Assembly: GCA_029224185.1 (NCBI GenBank)
Contig: CM055190.1
Coordinates: forward strand, 15,503,320-15,567,319
Direction: 5' to 3'
DNA length: 64,000 nt
From: Karalla daura
Taxonomy: Eukaryota; Chordata; Actinopteri; Chaetodontiformes; Leiognathidae
A model generated the notes under the pieces. The model was not told where the DNA came from. It searched no databases and was given only the letters and a program-made list of their open reading frames with translations. Each line of letters starts with the position of its first letter. The first letter of the stretch is position 1. Shown here in pieces: positions 10,621-24,167 of the stretch. A program made the translations under genes and the position numbers.

Positions 10621-13600
10621 CTAAACGCTGAGAACACAGAGAGGTTATTTAAGTCAGTTGAGTGATATTTATTTTGCTGTGTTTACTCGGCTAGCCTTGT
10701 TTCTATTCCTTATAAGACATGATAAGTCTCCTGGCATGCACCCGGATGCTCTCCCAGCATGCAATGGACACAATGGCCCAATGAGAAAGCAGGGCCTGAT
10801 AAGAGGTGAAGAGCAACTCTGCCTGGGGAAGTAAGACAGATGAGGCGAAGCCACATCACATGTTTCCACGTGCCACTGCGCCCATATCTCATAAGACAGC
10901 ATGGCCACTTCCTGACTCTGGAAAGAACGTGAATAAAGATATGATGCTGCGGCTGTGAAAATCCTTTGAAAAAGTAGTTTTGACACAAACAAGAAGTTTT
11001 GTGAAAGATCTCACTCGCACTTAGCTACAATTAGGAGTCTCCAGTAAAGCTAAATGCATAAATACTTGGAGAGAACCGCACAGGCACAAAGAGAAAGAAA
11101 TTATGGTAATCCTGGGGTCAAGGAGTTACAGAACTAGGTGTGGTTGACTTGAGAGAAAAACTGTTTGCTGACCATGGGGAGTGAACGAGGGAGTGTTTTT
11201 GGAAATTTGCTCAAACAACTGTAAGTCGCTCTCAGTTAAAAAAAACTGGACATTTTGTCAAACTGTACGCGGCAAAACAGATTCAATATTTTGGTTTGAA
11301 AAGCCGAAGGGTCATTGCGGATTTGATTTCAGAGTTTTCGACATAGACACGGACATATAGGTAGCCTTCATGCTTCATACCATGCCACATCACTAGTAGC
11401 ACTGTTGGGTAGTGGACCGCAGCAGACCTCACATGATGACTGTGACAAATTGGTAAGAACTGAGGAAGCAGTGGGAAGACGCACTCAGCCATCCAGTGGG
11501 ATGTTAGGTCACATTGTCAGTCAGTCAGATGGTTAACAGGTCACTACGTTACTCAGTTGCAATTTAGGCAATCAACTTGTATTTTTACCACCAAAAGCCA
11601 TTTGCTTAGTATGAATCAGAGTGAAACATTTAGTTATTTATATTCATGAGACATTTTGATGACCCTATCAAGTGTGAGGAATGTGGCAACACAGGTCACA
11701 TTTTTTTTATATTCACAGTTGCAGTAGTAAAAATAAATTGTCACAGATTAAATAACTATAGCCAATTGGATACAAAAACAATTGATCAAACATGTCAATA
11801 TCAGTGCTTTTTATTCAGAAAGCCTGCAGAAAGCCTGGTTCTTGTATTGGGTTAGAGGGCAGACCTGGCACAGCTTATCTTGTCCATGGCCCAGCACAGA
11901 CGGTGTGCTATCTATCCATATATGTCTACGTCAGTTTGTTTACTTGTAGTGCGCATGTATTCAGCAGAGAATGAGGTTTGTGCGGTAGACACAACACAGT
12001 GCACGTCACATGTCTGAGCGAAGTCACTGTGTATTGTGCGGATTCACAAATGCAAATAGAATTCCAGGAAAAGCTTTGACAAACTCCATAATGACCTGAG
12101 AACACCAGCGCCCAGTCCTTCCAGTTCTCATGCTCCTACTGAGAACTCCAGGCTGTAAACATGTAAAACTCTAATATGACTCACACGAATTTGCATACAG
12201 TGTTTGCCTTCTCGGATCACACCAACGGCACACATACCGTCCCAGGTCATAATTCACGGGACCTGTACGGCAGTACCACACATAAATGCAGGTGGCAGGC
12301 AGCCTATACTTTCTATGTCAATGTGGGCGAGTGTGTTCACACGTAGGCTTACAAATATAGATTTTCAAGTTGCACTTTATTTTTGTCTGCAGTTCACAAG
12401 TTCTTGTTTGAGTAGTATGTAGTATGTCGAGGGCAAAGTTGCTGCGTCTGTGATATCAACTGTGTCAGATGTGTTTGAATGAATAATGCTTTGGAACAAA
12501 CGAAAAGCTCAGAGCTGCTGATTCTGGGTTTTCTAACTGCAGTGGAGTTTAGAGGATTAACAAGCGATGGGGTCACTAGGGCTACTCAAAGGGCCTTAAT
12601 GCAGAGTATTAACCTTAATTTATGCTAAAGTAGCTTTAACGGTCTTTGTTTGACCTTAAAGTCCGGCTCTTCTGCTCTATTTCCAGCCTTTGCGCTGAGC
12701 TAAGCTAACTGGCTACTAGTGCTGCATTGACAGCGTTCAACTGGATGAGGCCAGTGCCAGACTTCTCATACATTACACAAATCACCTGCATGCCCAAGAT
12801 TAATTCTACCGCGTCTGCTCCCATTTCACATTATTTAGGGAATGTTTTAAAAGTAGAAAAAAAAACGGCATATCATGTTAGGGCATATTCAGATCTGGCC
12901 CAGTGGAGCATTTGTTCCAAAACAAGGAAACTGTCAGTCATGGCTACAGTACCAAAGCATAGTACTGTATGTGACATTTGCATCTTTTATGGATATCTGG
13001 TTCATTTAGCGAACACAGAAACTCAACAGCTGACGCTACGTGTTTGTTTTTCCAGGTAAACTCTGACATGCAAGCTTTCTGACCAATGAGAGAACAGTTT
13101 GTTTGTGCATTTTTTTTTTTACCACTTTTGATGCTTGGGACTGTATAAATGCAAATAACACAAAAGACAAATACAAACGGTATTATTCTAGGCCCTGAAT
13201 GAATTTAGTTAATTAATTACAGCCCTGGTCCGGGAAACAGCAGCATTGCTGATAGACCGGACAGCATGAAAACCACAGAGGTCAAGCATGATAAAGCAGG
13301 CCATTGGTGCCTCTCATGTGTGAAGGAAACTGGGCCACTTCTTGTTTTTCACACTTCCATGTCTAAGAATACACCTGCCCTATCTGGGGCTTTAACAAAA
13401 CATGCCAGGCTCTTTACATCAGAAACACAAATATCTTCATACCTTGCACATTGGACAGGTCAGCATCACTGCACAAGGTATGATCTCCTCCAGCCACGTC
13501 CTGGACCATGCCACTGGGAAAGCAAAAAAGTACATTAACACCGATGTTGAGGCAGAGGACTTCTGTTGCAATACACTGCTAGTTAGATATTTGCTCATAC

Positions 13601-16600
13601 GCGTCACTCCGGGCAAGTCTGAAATTGCGTCAGCAACCAAAGGATGCATGACTGACATGACTGTATTAATACTCACACAGGTAAATGATAACTTGTAATC
13701 AATACACGTAGGGGGTACGTGTCAGACAGTGAGTGTATGCAAATATGATTGTGGAGGAAATGAAACAAGCGTGTTTGTGGATATGAGTCAAAGAGGAGTG
13801 TTGGGGCACTCCCCCACTTACCATCATTGCCTACAAAGACTCAATAGACCTTTGAGGGCACATCCACCCACATAACCATAACGCAACCTGGTAGTTGATA
13901 TCACTCTCTTCCGATAACGTTTTAAAATGAATAAGGAGAAATGACAGATACTGATGTGAGCTTGCTCAAGGTACCGGGACTAAAACCCGGTGTAGATTTC
14001 AATCTGCAGTTTGAGAAATGTTTTTAAATGGATGGACAGGTTTTCTGGTGTTGATAATGTCCTTTCATCTTGTGGGAATTTATTTTGATTTCATATGGGA
14101 AAGTTTTTCGAAACTTCCTGCTAATGCCTTGATAAGGCTTGTACTGTTGAACAAAATTTCACAACTTTTTATGAACTTTCCTTGGTTTCGGTTACAAAAT
14201 CATGTGCATTGACAGAGGGTCAGATGACGGCGCTGCTGCCAATCTTGCTCAACTGCACCAACAGCATTGTTTCACCAGTGTGAAACGGCGTATTGTTCTA
14301 CCCCTCGGAGATTAAACTGACTAGCAGTGAGAAATGTATAGATTACAAGCCATCCACTCTCACACGCTCACACCCAGGTTCAATTTAGAGTCCCCAATCA
14401 AACCTGGCAGAAACAGCCACACAGTCGCAGACAGTCTGACGCAGTATTTCTAATCACTGTTGACGTTCAAAGGAAGTTAACTAACATCAAAACATTTCTT
14501 TGGAATCTTTTAGAACCAGTCCTACGGGGTTATCGCCTTCTTCTTCTTTGTACAGGCGCAGAGGCTACACTTATCTTGTTTATGCTTATGTTGTTTTTGT
14601 TTCTTATACTGGTGTCTACTTACTCTTTGTAGAGGCTGCACTTTTGATCCCAGCCACAGTAGGGGTCACGAGCTAGGACACATTCCTCACACACGTCTCC
14701 ATACTGGGAACAGTTGGCCATGTCCAGCTGGACCAGTTGGTCTCTCGATTTCACATACAGCTTCCTCTGCAGAGCCACACAGAGCACATGTCTCCTAATT
14801 ATGATGCACCACTACTGACATTTTTATCAAACACCGAAAGAGGATTAGACTTTGAGCAGCACTAGAAATGTAGTTTGCTGACACTCTCTGACACCTCCAC
14901 CCTTTGGTGTCGGGGTATAGTTGTGAAGACGGTTGGTTACTCACAGACGACGGCTGGAGGATGATGCTGAGAATGTGGCCTCTGGGAGTGAATGGGTGGT
15001 ACTCAGCGATGATGACGCTCTGCGAGCCATTCTGTACTACCTTATGAATAGCTCCGTTATCTGTATTATAGGGAAGACAGCAAAAGAGGGGAAGATGATG
15101 TAAATCCTCTTGAAGCACTCCATCCCACTCCCACATGTCTCTCCTATGACTCCTGCAGCAAACAACAAAACTGTTTTGTCTTGTTGAGAGATTGCTTTAG
15201 TACAGGAGTGCTCGGTTTCAAAATGTGAGGACAATAAAAGGCAAAAATCTCGGTCAGCAAACCTCCCTTCTCTCTGTTCTATTTAACGCACAATTTTCTA
15301 TTTTGTTTTGTTAGCACACAAGTGCACTGCACTCTCAGGGAGTTAACCATGAGAAGAGTGTAGTCACACTTTAAACTTTAATAGCTTGCACAGTGTATCA
15401 CACGTTTCTCTGAAGAATGATAAACAGAAACTGTGAAATAATTTTCTCATGACGCATGGAACCTCAAACCAAAACCAAAATGAAAAAAAAAAATCCTGAA
15501 GAAGTAATTAAGCAAAACCACAGGCGATGCATTTGGCTTTTAGGACAGCAAGCTGAATTGACTCCATCGAGGGGTCAGTGTTCACCTGTTACTCAGAACT
15601 CAGCTGTTCACATGTTTATTTCCCCATTGCAGCAATTAACAGAAAAGGAAGTTGTGTGTGTAAATGTACGTAAATGTCATTTCTGTAAAACTCACGTAGA
15701 GACAGAAAGAGGACCATGTGGTTCCACTTCTGCGAAGAACTGTCGACCTGGATGTGGGTGTAGTTATGGTGATTGAAGACAAGCGGCCCGGAATGGCCCA
15801 CGGGCCTGATCCAGTTCCTCATCTCTGTCGCCTTGTGGTAAGTCTTTGTGCTATCTTCAACACACTGAGGAGAGAGGCAAATATTCCTTAATCAGGCTGT
15901 TTCCCTCTTGTACATCAGATCAACTGTGTGTCTGTGTTTTTTTGCGGTCTCTGACAGATCCTGAAGTAGTGGCGAATAGCATTACATGGTGAAGACTGTC
16001 ATTTAATTGTTTCCCTCACATACCTTTCTAGACATGGACTGGTCACCTTTGAAAGGAGAATTTTGGAAGAATTTGGCGATGTCTCCTATTGTGTAGACAC
16101 ACACTGCGCTCATATCCCTGAAGGGAAAAAAAGATGTCAGCTGGTCTACAGACACATGCAGACACAAAAATCTGAGGGTGCAGCCATGATGGGAAGAAGT
16201 GAAACAGCTGAGAAGGCAGCTGAGTTTAGTTTAGATAGTTTGTTCACCCCGGTGAAAAGGAACTCAGAGGAGCTTTGCTTAAAACAGAAGTGAAAACAAA
16301 TAAGAGAACCAAACAGTTCTGCCCAATCGACATCCAGACAGAGGTATCTGAGGTAGACACCTCTCCCCCATAACATGATGATAATGGTATTTTCCTTTGG
16401 TTTGATTGGTTTGAGTATCACTGTTTACTGAAATACAGTGCCAAGTCATACTATTCATGATTACAAATCCAATATTTGTTCTACTCTTGCCCAAAGGCAG
16501 ATACTGTGTGCTGTTGGGTTCCTACCATTCGTTCCTGAAGAGTGCATAGATTCTGGTTTCTTCCCAGTGCTGTGCATGCACAGTAGCCATGTCTACAAGT

Positions 16601-19600
16601 TCAGAGAAGAGTTGTTTGCTGTTGCGATCTCCACAGAGGAGTCTGGCACTCATTTGGGACGTCCAGATAAGCTGCATGTTACCCTTGGGACCACCAACAT
16701 CGGACTAGAGGAAGCACATAACACTGTCACTCTCTCATCAGCATGGTGAGTCTATGCAACAGACACTTGGATTTTGTCACATTTAGTCTTTTAGCTGCCA
16801 TCTCAAAGTCTGAAACTAAATAAAAAATGAGGATGTGATGGTGGTTTGGGGTTAGGGTTAAGTTAATTCAGGTCTTACCATGCAAACCTGGGTCACATAA
16901 GGGATCCACATCTCAGTGTTCAGCTCAGTGTCACTGTTCTTCTCCCTGTAGAAGGCATACACTCTGCTCTGCAGAGGATCTTCTGCCCGCCTATTCAGCA
17001 CCACACCCACATAGTGCTGCTCTGAAGACAGAAAAGCAATTATTTACCTCTGTGACCTTAGAATGTACAGTACACATTTGAGCAAACAAAGTCTCACAAA
17101 AACATTGCAAATCCTTACACCCTCATGCATATACCTTTATTTTCGTTTGCCGGGCTGACTTGTTTCTTTCCAAACCTATGCATGCCAACATACGGTTGAG
17201 ATCCTGAGAAGGTAAGGTAGAGATCTGTGCTTTCACCAGATTCTGTAAGGACAAAAAAGCAGCAAATGTAACATATCCAAGAGTTCAGTTAATTCTGTCA
17301 GCTATATTATGCAAAACTGTTCCCTGATAGGGAAAACTGATGGGGAGGGGAAAACGCCAAACTGTCTGTACTATGCAGTAGAGGTTGGCTTACATGGACT
17401 AGACCTGGAACAAATGATTATTTTTGATTCAATTGTCTGTGTTTCAATAAAATCCTCAAAAACGTTCTTCTCTCAAAGACCTCAAAGACAATTAGTTTGC
17501 TGTCACGAAGAGGAAGAGGACTAAAGAAAGAAGCTTGAGGTCAGACTGTACAGTATTTTACAACATCAACTAATAGACTAGACGTTGATTATTAGTTCAT
17601 CAGTCGAGTCATGTTGCAGTAGGAAGCACCATATCAGTGTTATGATGCACAAGGCGGGTGAAGGAAATGGAGTTCGTCTATGTTACTGGAAGGGTAAACT
17701 GAGTCACGTGAGGGTCAAAAACATCACGAGCCATCGTGGGAAATCGGCCGATTTTTTTTTTTGAAGAAAATCCTGCACGTGCAGAAACTCACCATCAAGA
17801 GCTGACGGTGCACCTTTCTGTATGCTGATATACCTGATGCCATCGTTTATGCCCTTTATAGCCTCGGAGGGGGTGCACGCCGGCGACGGCGCGGACAAAC
17901 GCTATGAGAAAACACAACAGACGTTAACATCTCCATCTCTGCTCCGTCAGCAGGAACGCACCACGCGGCTCATAACACCGAGCAGCGCCGGCCTCATGTT
18001 TGCAGCTACAACAGTGATAAACGGATTAAACTTGCAGCGTGTTTACCATGTCGCAGCACATAGTTTCCCTGTCCTTGAGCCCACACACGAATATCTGGTC
18101 GTCGGTTTTTGTCTTGTGGACCACGGCGATGTTGTAGTCACTGCCCTGCATGGAAAGAGTGTTGCGTGATATTTCAATGACGTCTTTTGTTTGCTGCTGA
18201 GAAGGTTGAGAACGGTTGAATGGTTCGTTTGTCTCTGGTGCAGAGAACTGACTCTGTGGGTTAACTAAGAATAGTTGCTGATGTAAAGTGTTTTTTCCGC
18301 TCTAGGTCCCCTGTAAGTCATGTTGTTTCTGTACTCACTCTTGGCTTTGACTGAGTCTCTGCGCTCTCTTCCCAGGCCACATTTCTCTCCACAGGACTCT
18401 AAAGAGCGAAAAGGGACAAATCACTTTCTCTGCATCTTGATCAATTCATGGTGGACATAATTTTGAACACGTCATGTTTGATGTGATCAAACGCTGTCAG
18501 AAAAGTTCACTACCATCTGAGGGTTCCCAAAGTTGAATGATATCAGCTGTTTCTCTGTAGCTACGGTGACTGTTTCTTCTTGAGGAAAAAGCCATACAGG
18601 GTGGACTGTTGAACCGAACCTCTTTGTTGTAGTCTCTGCAACAGAAAGAAAACAGTTAACTAGGGCTGCTCATTATTTCTGTATACATCATCTGTGCGAT
18701 TTCTACTACCTGCAGGTCTGTTATCCTGATCATTGTTTTTTGAGAAATCTGGAAATCAACACTGTTTTATTCCCTGCCGATTCTAGTTATTCTGGTTTTT
18801 TGTTTGGTTTTGCCAAATTTTGTGAACCTGTTTGAACTTCTTTTTGGTTTCTTTGCTTGTGTTTGAGTTTGACTTTTTGTTGCCGCTGGAAGAGTTGTTT
18901 TAACTTTTAACTGCATTTTCAACCCGTTCTCATCCCAACGCGTCAAATACCGACTATTTGTCACGCCCCTAAGCGTTGCATATGGACGCCAAGGGTACCC
19001 TTCCGCGTCTGTTTATTGACGCTCCGGGTTTTCCATTCACTCTCATGCAAACCCCAGCTCGGCAGGACGGGACGCTGAGAGCAGAGGCTCCAGCCAAAGC
19101 CCCTAAACGTCAAATAGAAACGCGGAGGGTAGAAATCCGCGTCCGGATTTGACGCTGCGAGTTCTGCATTGACTCTCATGCAGACCCCGGCTCGGCAGGA
19201 CGGGACGCTGAGAGCAGAGGCTCCAGCCAAAGCCCCTAAACGTCAAATAGAACCGCGGAGGGTAGAAATCCGCGTCCGGATTTGACGCTGCGAGTTCTGC
19301 ATTGACTCTCATGCAGACCCCGGCTCGGCAGGACGGGACGCTGAGAGCAGAGGCTCCAGCCAAAGCCCCTAAACGTCAAATAGAACCGCGGAGGGTAGAA
19401 ATCCGCGTCCGGATTTGACGCTGCGAGTTCTGCATTGACTCTCATGCAGACCCCGGCTCGGCAGGACGGGACGCTGAGAGCAGAGGCTCCAGCCAAAGCC
19501 CCTAAACGTCAAATAGAACCGCGGAGGGTAGAAATCCGCGTCCGGATTTGACGCTGCGAGTTCTGCATTGACTCTCATGCAGACCCCGGCTCGGCAGGAC

Positions 19601-22600
19601 GGGACGCTGAGAGCAGAGGCTCCAGCCGTCCATTCACTCCCATAATAACCCGGTCACGCGAAGCATGACGCCGCTTACTACTGTCTCATTGAAGAACCGA
19701 GTATCCTCTGCCCGGAAGTGTTTTTCTCACTATTTTCTCACTATTTGTACACTTTGTCCCGAGAATATATCCACTGACACGTTAAACAAGGCCAAAATGT
19801 GAGATACCTGGCTAAATAACTACGTAAATAATGTGAATTTATACTAAAACAACAATGATAACAGTGGATAAATTGGATTTCAACAGACTGTTTACATTTA
19901 CTTTGGACCCGCCCCCCTCACGTGTGCGGCGTGTTACCATGGAAACGAAAGGACGGCGTTGCTTCAGGTAGTCTCGTCAGGGTTTCCCCAAAAAAATGTA
20001 TACAGACTTTAAATTATTGTAAAGTAAACGTCAATTAAAATGCATTTAATTTTCAAACTGTAATGGAATTTCTAAACATTATTTTTATTTGATTTTTTAT
20101 CATCTAAAGTCTATGCCATGAGACCTACAAAAGTCACCGAATTAATTGCAGCTACTGAAAGTGAAATGAGAAAAGTGAAAGTGAAAGTGAGAGAATTGTG
20201 TGCAATCCACATTGTCAGCAGTGACTGGATTAAATTATTGATTATGATTATTATTATTATTATTATTTGGTCGTTCTCTGTCTCACAGAGAGAGACAGAC
20301 AGAGAAAGACAGAAATATGTCATGTTTACACATATTTCTTTGAATATTGACTTGGTATATGAGAATCTCTGAGCTCTGATGAGAACATTGAAAGATTGAT
20401 GAGAAGAAGAAATTGTGGTCAGGAACCTTGGAAGCTTATTATAGATTTTGGGGCCTGCTTGAACGGTGTTGCTTCTGACCTCCCCATAAACATTCTAAAA
20501 TGTCATCCTCATTGCTCAAAAAATCTATGGAGGGCTGGTTCTTGCCATAAGTGTTATGGGCAGTCACATGGAGCGCCATCTGCTGGAGGGGTGCTGTCAT
20601 GTCACCCTTGGCATGTCCTTCAATTGTGTATGGCCCTCTCAGACACTTTCTGAGGTAGTAGGAGCCTGAAACTCAGCACGATGGATGCTCTTGACCTACT
20701 ATTGAACATAGTAAAATTTCAGCCATTTAGCTCAAAGTGTTGAGGTGGAGTCCCTGATTGAACAATGAGAGGGTCTAAAAGCTATAGCAAACTAGACCAT
20801 CAGATTCTGAAGGCCAATCTGGAGGAGATCTCTTTCTAAAGGTGCTGTGAATCTGACATTTTAGTATGTTGTAGGGGGCCCCTGGACAAGATGATATGTG
20901 TTGGTTTGGTCCTGATTGGAGCCATACTTTTCAAAGGGCGGGGCTTTGAACGTTCGCCATTTCCCACCTTTGAGGACTTGCCACGGTCTCAAAAATACAC
21001 CAAATGGCCTGAAACTCAGTCTGCAGACCCCATAGCGGACCTGGAACAGATCCTCCGAGCCCTGCCTCCATAGACCCTTGGGGGCCCTTGGGGACGCAAA
21101 GTTGCTCTAGGAAGGTGCTATTAACTTGGAGGCAGCAGATCCTAATACAAGACCTTCTGACAAGTAACATAAACAAAAACCAGGAGGAAATTCCAAGGGG
21201 AAGGTATTTTTCTCTCCCCTCCTCCCTTTTGACTCAGACACATTAGGACTACAAACAAAATGGCGGAGCACATGAGTGTGTATTGCAATGTAGTTCATTT
21301 TTGGTTAAGGCTTCAGGGGGTTCAGAAAACCTCTTTCTAAGAAATATATATAACTACAACATATATATTTATTTAATGTGACACAGTACATTATGAATCA
21401 TAAACATTTACATTTATTAGAACTGGTGTAGAACTAGTAGACACTGCATAGCCAGCTTATCATGTGCGGCGCGGCTATGACGTCATGAAAAAGTGCGGCG
21501 TGGTGGCTGCTGGGAGTTGGAGTTGTGTCAGAGTGAAAACGTAGTAAACCATAATAAACAGTTGTGGGGTTACCTCTCCAATAGTCTCGGTTCCTGAGTT
21601 TTTGGCAGTCATAAGAGCAGTTCAAGAAACCCTACACCTCGGACGCTTCATTAGTTTAGTTTCGATTCCTGCCTCAGTCTGCAAATAGTAAACACTCACT
21701 TTGTGTCGCAGACTGAAGAGGGTGCATTCAAAGTCAAAATTGCTTCAGCAACGTTTGAAAACCACTTCCTGTGCTTTTTTGTTTATTTGTAAGAACTAAC
21801 AAACAAAAGATCATATCCACTCACTGAAGGAATAAAAGGAGACTATAAGGAAGCGAATTATGTCGGCACAAATGCGAAGCGAAACAACCCTTTCGTTTCC
21901 ATGGTAACACGCCGCACACGTGAGGGGGGCGGGTCCAAAGTAAATGTAAACAGTCTGTTGAAATCCAATTTATCCACTGTTATCATTGTTGTTTTAGTAT
22001 AAATTCACATTATTTACGTAGTTATTTAGCCAGGTATCTCACATTTTGGCCTTGTTTAACGTGTCAGTGGATATATTCTCGGGACCAAGTGTACAAATAG
22101 TGAGAAAATAGTGAGAAAAACACTTCCGGGCAGAGGATACTCGGTTCTTCAATGAGACAGTAGTAAGCGGCGTCATGCTTCGCGTGACCGGGTTATTATG
22201 GGAGTGAATGGACGGCTGGAGCCTCTGCTCTCAGCGTCCCGTCCTGCCGAGCCGGGGTCTGCATGAGAGTCAATGCAGAACTCGCAGCGTCAAATCCGGA
22301 CGCGGATTTCTACCCTCCGCGGTTCTATTTGACGTTTAGGGGCTTTGGCTGGAGCCTCTGCTCTCAGCGTCCCGTCCTGCCGAGCTGGGGTCTGCATGAG
22401 AGTCAATGCAGAACTCGCAGCGTCAAATCCGGACGCGGATTTCTACCCTCCGCGGTTCTATTTGACGTTTAGGGGCTTTGGCTGGAGCCTCTGCTCTCAG
22501 CGTCCCGTCCTGCCGAGCCGGGGTCTGCATGAGAGTCAATGCAGAACTCGCAGCGTCAAATCCGGACGCGGATTTCTACCCTCCGCGGTTCTATTTGACG

Positions 22601-24090
22601 TTTAGGGGCTTTGGCTGGAGCCTCTGCTCTCAGCGTCCCGTCCTGCCGAGCCGGGGTCTGCATGAGAGTCAATGCAGAACTCGCAGCGTCAAATCCGGAC
22701 GCGGATTTCTACCCTCCGCGTTTCTATTTGACGTTTAGGGGCTTTGGCTGGAGCCTCTGCTCTCAGCGTCCCGTCCTGCCGAGCTGGGGTTTGCATGAGA
22801 GTGAATGGAAAACCCGGAGCGTCAATAAACAGACGCGGAAGGGTACCCTTGGCGTCCATATGCAACGCTTAGGGGCGTGACAAATAGTCGGTATTTGACG
22901 CGTTGGGATGAGAACGGGTTGGCATTTTCTGCCACTTAGTTTTCCACCTTTCCTTTGTGAACTCTCGACTTGTACTTCCCTCTTTTTCTCTCTTCTCCTT
23001 TCAATTGTGCTTCGACTACTGCACTCTGAAGAATGTCGAGCACGACACTATGGCCTCTTGATGTGGTTTGAACTTTTTTTCACACCAGAATCAGAACTGA
23101 GGAAATCTTTTGGATGAGAGAGGCCAAACGTCTTCAAGCACAGTACAGAAGCCCAGTTCCCTTTGTTACCATGACCTGGATGTCTAAGACCCTTCACAGA
23201 TACGACAACAAAAGCTTTAGACCCCATGAGACAACTGAACTAAACAAATAGAAACAAAAAGTTGAATGCATCTGAATGATCGGGTGGTGGTGGGTGAAAA
23301 GCGACAGGTCTTATGTTTTGTGAAATGTATTTATGTTTTTTGTGTAAAAATTGTTCAGGGTTTCAACTGAATATGAAAGCAGGTTTACTGTAACAGACAA
23401 ATAAACCTCATCTAATTGAATCTAATGTAAAGATGTCTCCTGTAGAAGAAAATGTTTTACCTTTCCTTGATCTAAACCATTTAATTTGATTTGACCTGTC
23501 CTGCTAAACTCATCATCATCCACCTCTATGCAGATCTAAACTGAGACATCCTGAAGCCAGTATTCAAGGAAGCCGTCTCTCTCTCCTGTTCACAGATATA
23601 CCTTTTGTTCTTGCTGCACAGGTGCCAAAGAGTCTCTGCAGCCAGGCTTGACCGCATTGTTATTATTAATTCAGTATTGGGCTGTAACTTCCTAAAGTCT
23701 GTCTCCCCTAATGCAATCAACCAACTGCCCCCCACCTTTTGTCTCAAGTGTAACTGTTTGATGTATGTGCATAAAACCCTTGCTCTGTGAGCTGCTCGGC
23801 AGACAGAACTTTGCAGCCACTGTGTGAGTTTCTGTCTCCGCTGTACAGTGAATAAAACTCATCTGAATTTGCCACAATTCTGGACCTGAGGAATTATTCT
23901 TCTTCAACACTCCTAAATGGCTCTATATAAATGCTGGTTATTCACCTGCAAGGCTGCAAGGCTGCTTCCTCTGACATTTATACATAGATCATGAGCAGAC
24001 AGAAGTGAGGAGGTGAGAAATGATCTGAGAGATGACTTTATTTCTGGCTACAGAAGTGCAACACATGAATAGTCTCTGTGTGTGTATGTG

Positions 24091-24167
<77 letters not shown>

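Larger units (their letters stand above)
18920..22921. mobile_element. Fold-back DNA transposon-like element, 4.0 kb, non-autonomous
   Basis: The element starts CAACCCGTTCTCATCC and ends with its reverse complement. It is flanked by the direct repeat GCATTTT (18913-18919 and 22922-22928), a likely 7-bp target duplication; an imperfect 9-bp reading (TGCATTTTC/GGCATTTTC) moving the ends by one base is also possible. The two arms (18920-19952 and 21889-22921) are each 1033 bp and mirror one another with only a few single-base differences. Each arm contains four 133-bp tandem units. The 1.94-kb centre has no transposase-like frame, so movement would need an enzyme supplied elsewhere. Long inverted arms with internal tandem repeats are the hallmark of fold-back elements; I cannot assign a superfamily. 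Confidence 0.88.

Noticed and set aside
13437..13676. Possible small sema7a exon between PSI and Ig exons (reading SSVLQQ, like human RSVLQS)
   Set aside because: There is no good pyrimidine tract or donor, and the phases would not join to the last exon without a stop.
13822..13887. Stretch ending in a perfect GTAAGT donor in the last sema7a intron
   Set aside because: Any candidate exon there has the wrong length class and contains a stop in the needed frame.
18961..19578. Repeated open frames (MAGASALSVPS-type) in both arms of the fold-back element
   Set aside because: They are produced by the 133-bp tandem units; 133 is not divisible by 3, so the same peptide appears in rotating frames, and the arms are non-coding inverted repeats.
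20651..20662. TGAGGTAGTAGG, identical to the first 12 bases of let-7
   Set aside because: The remaining bases do not match let-7, no precursor hairpin is evident, and the site is inside a transposable element.
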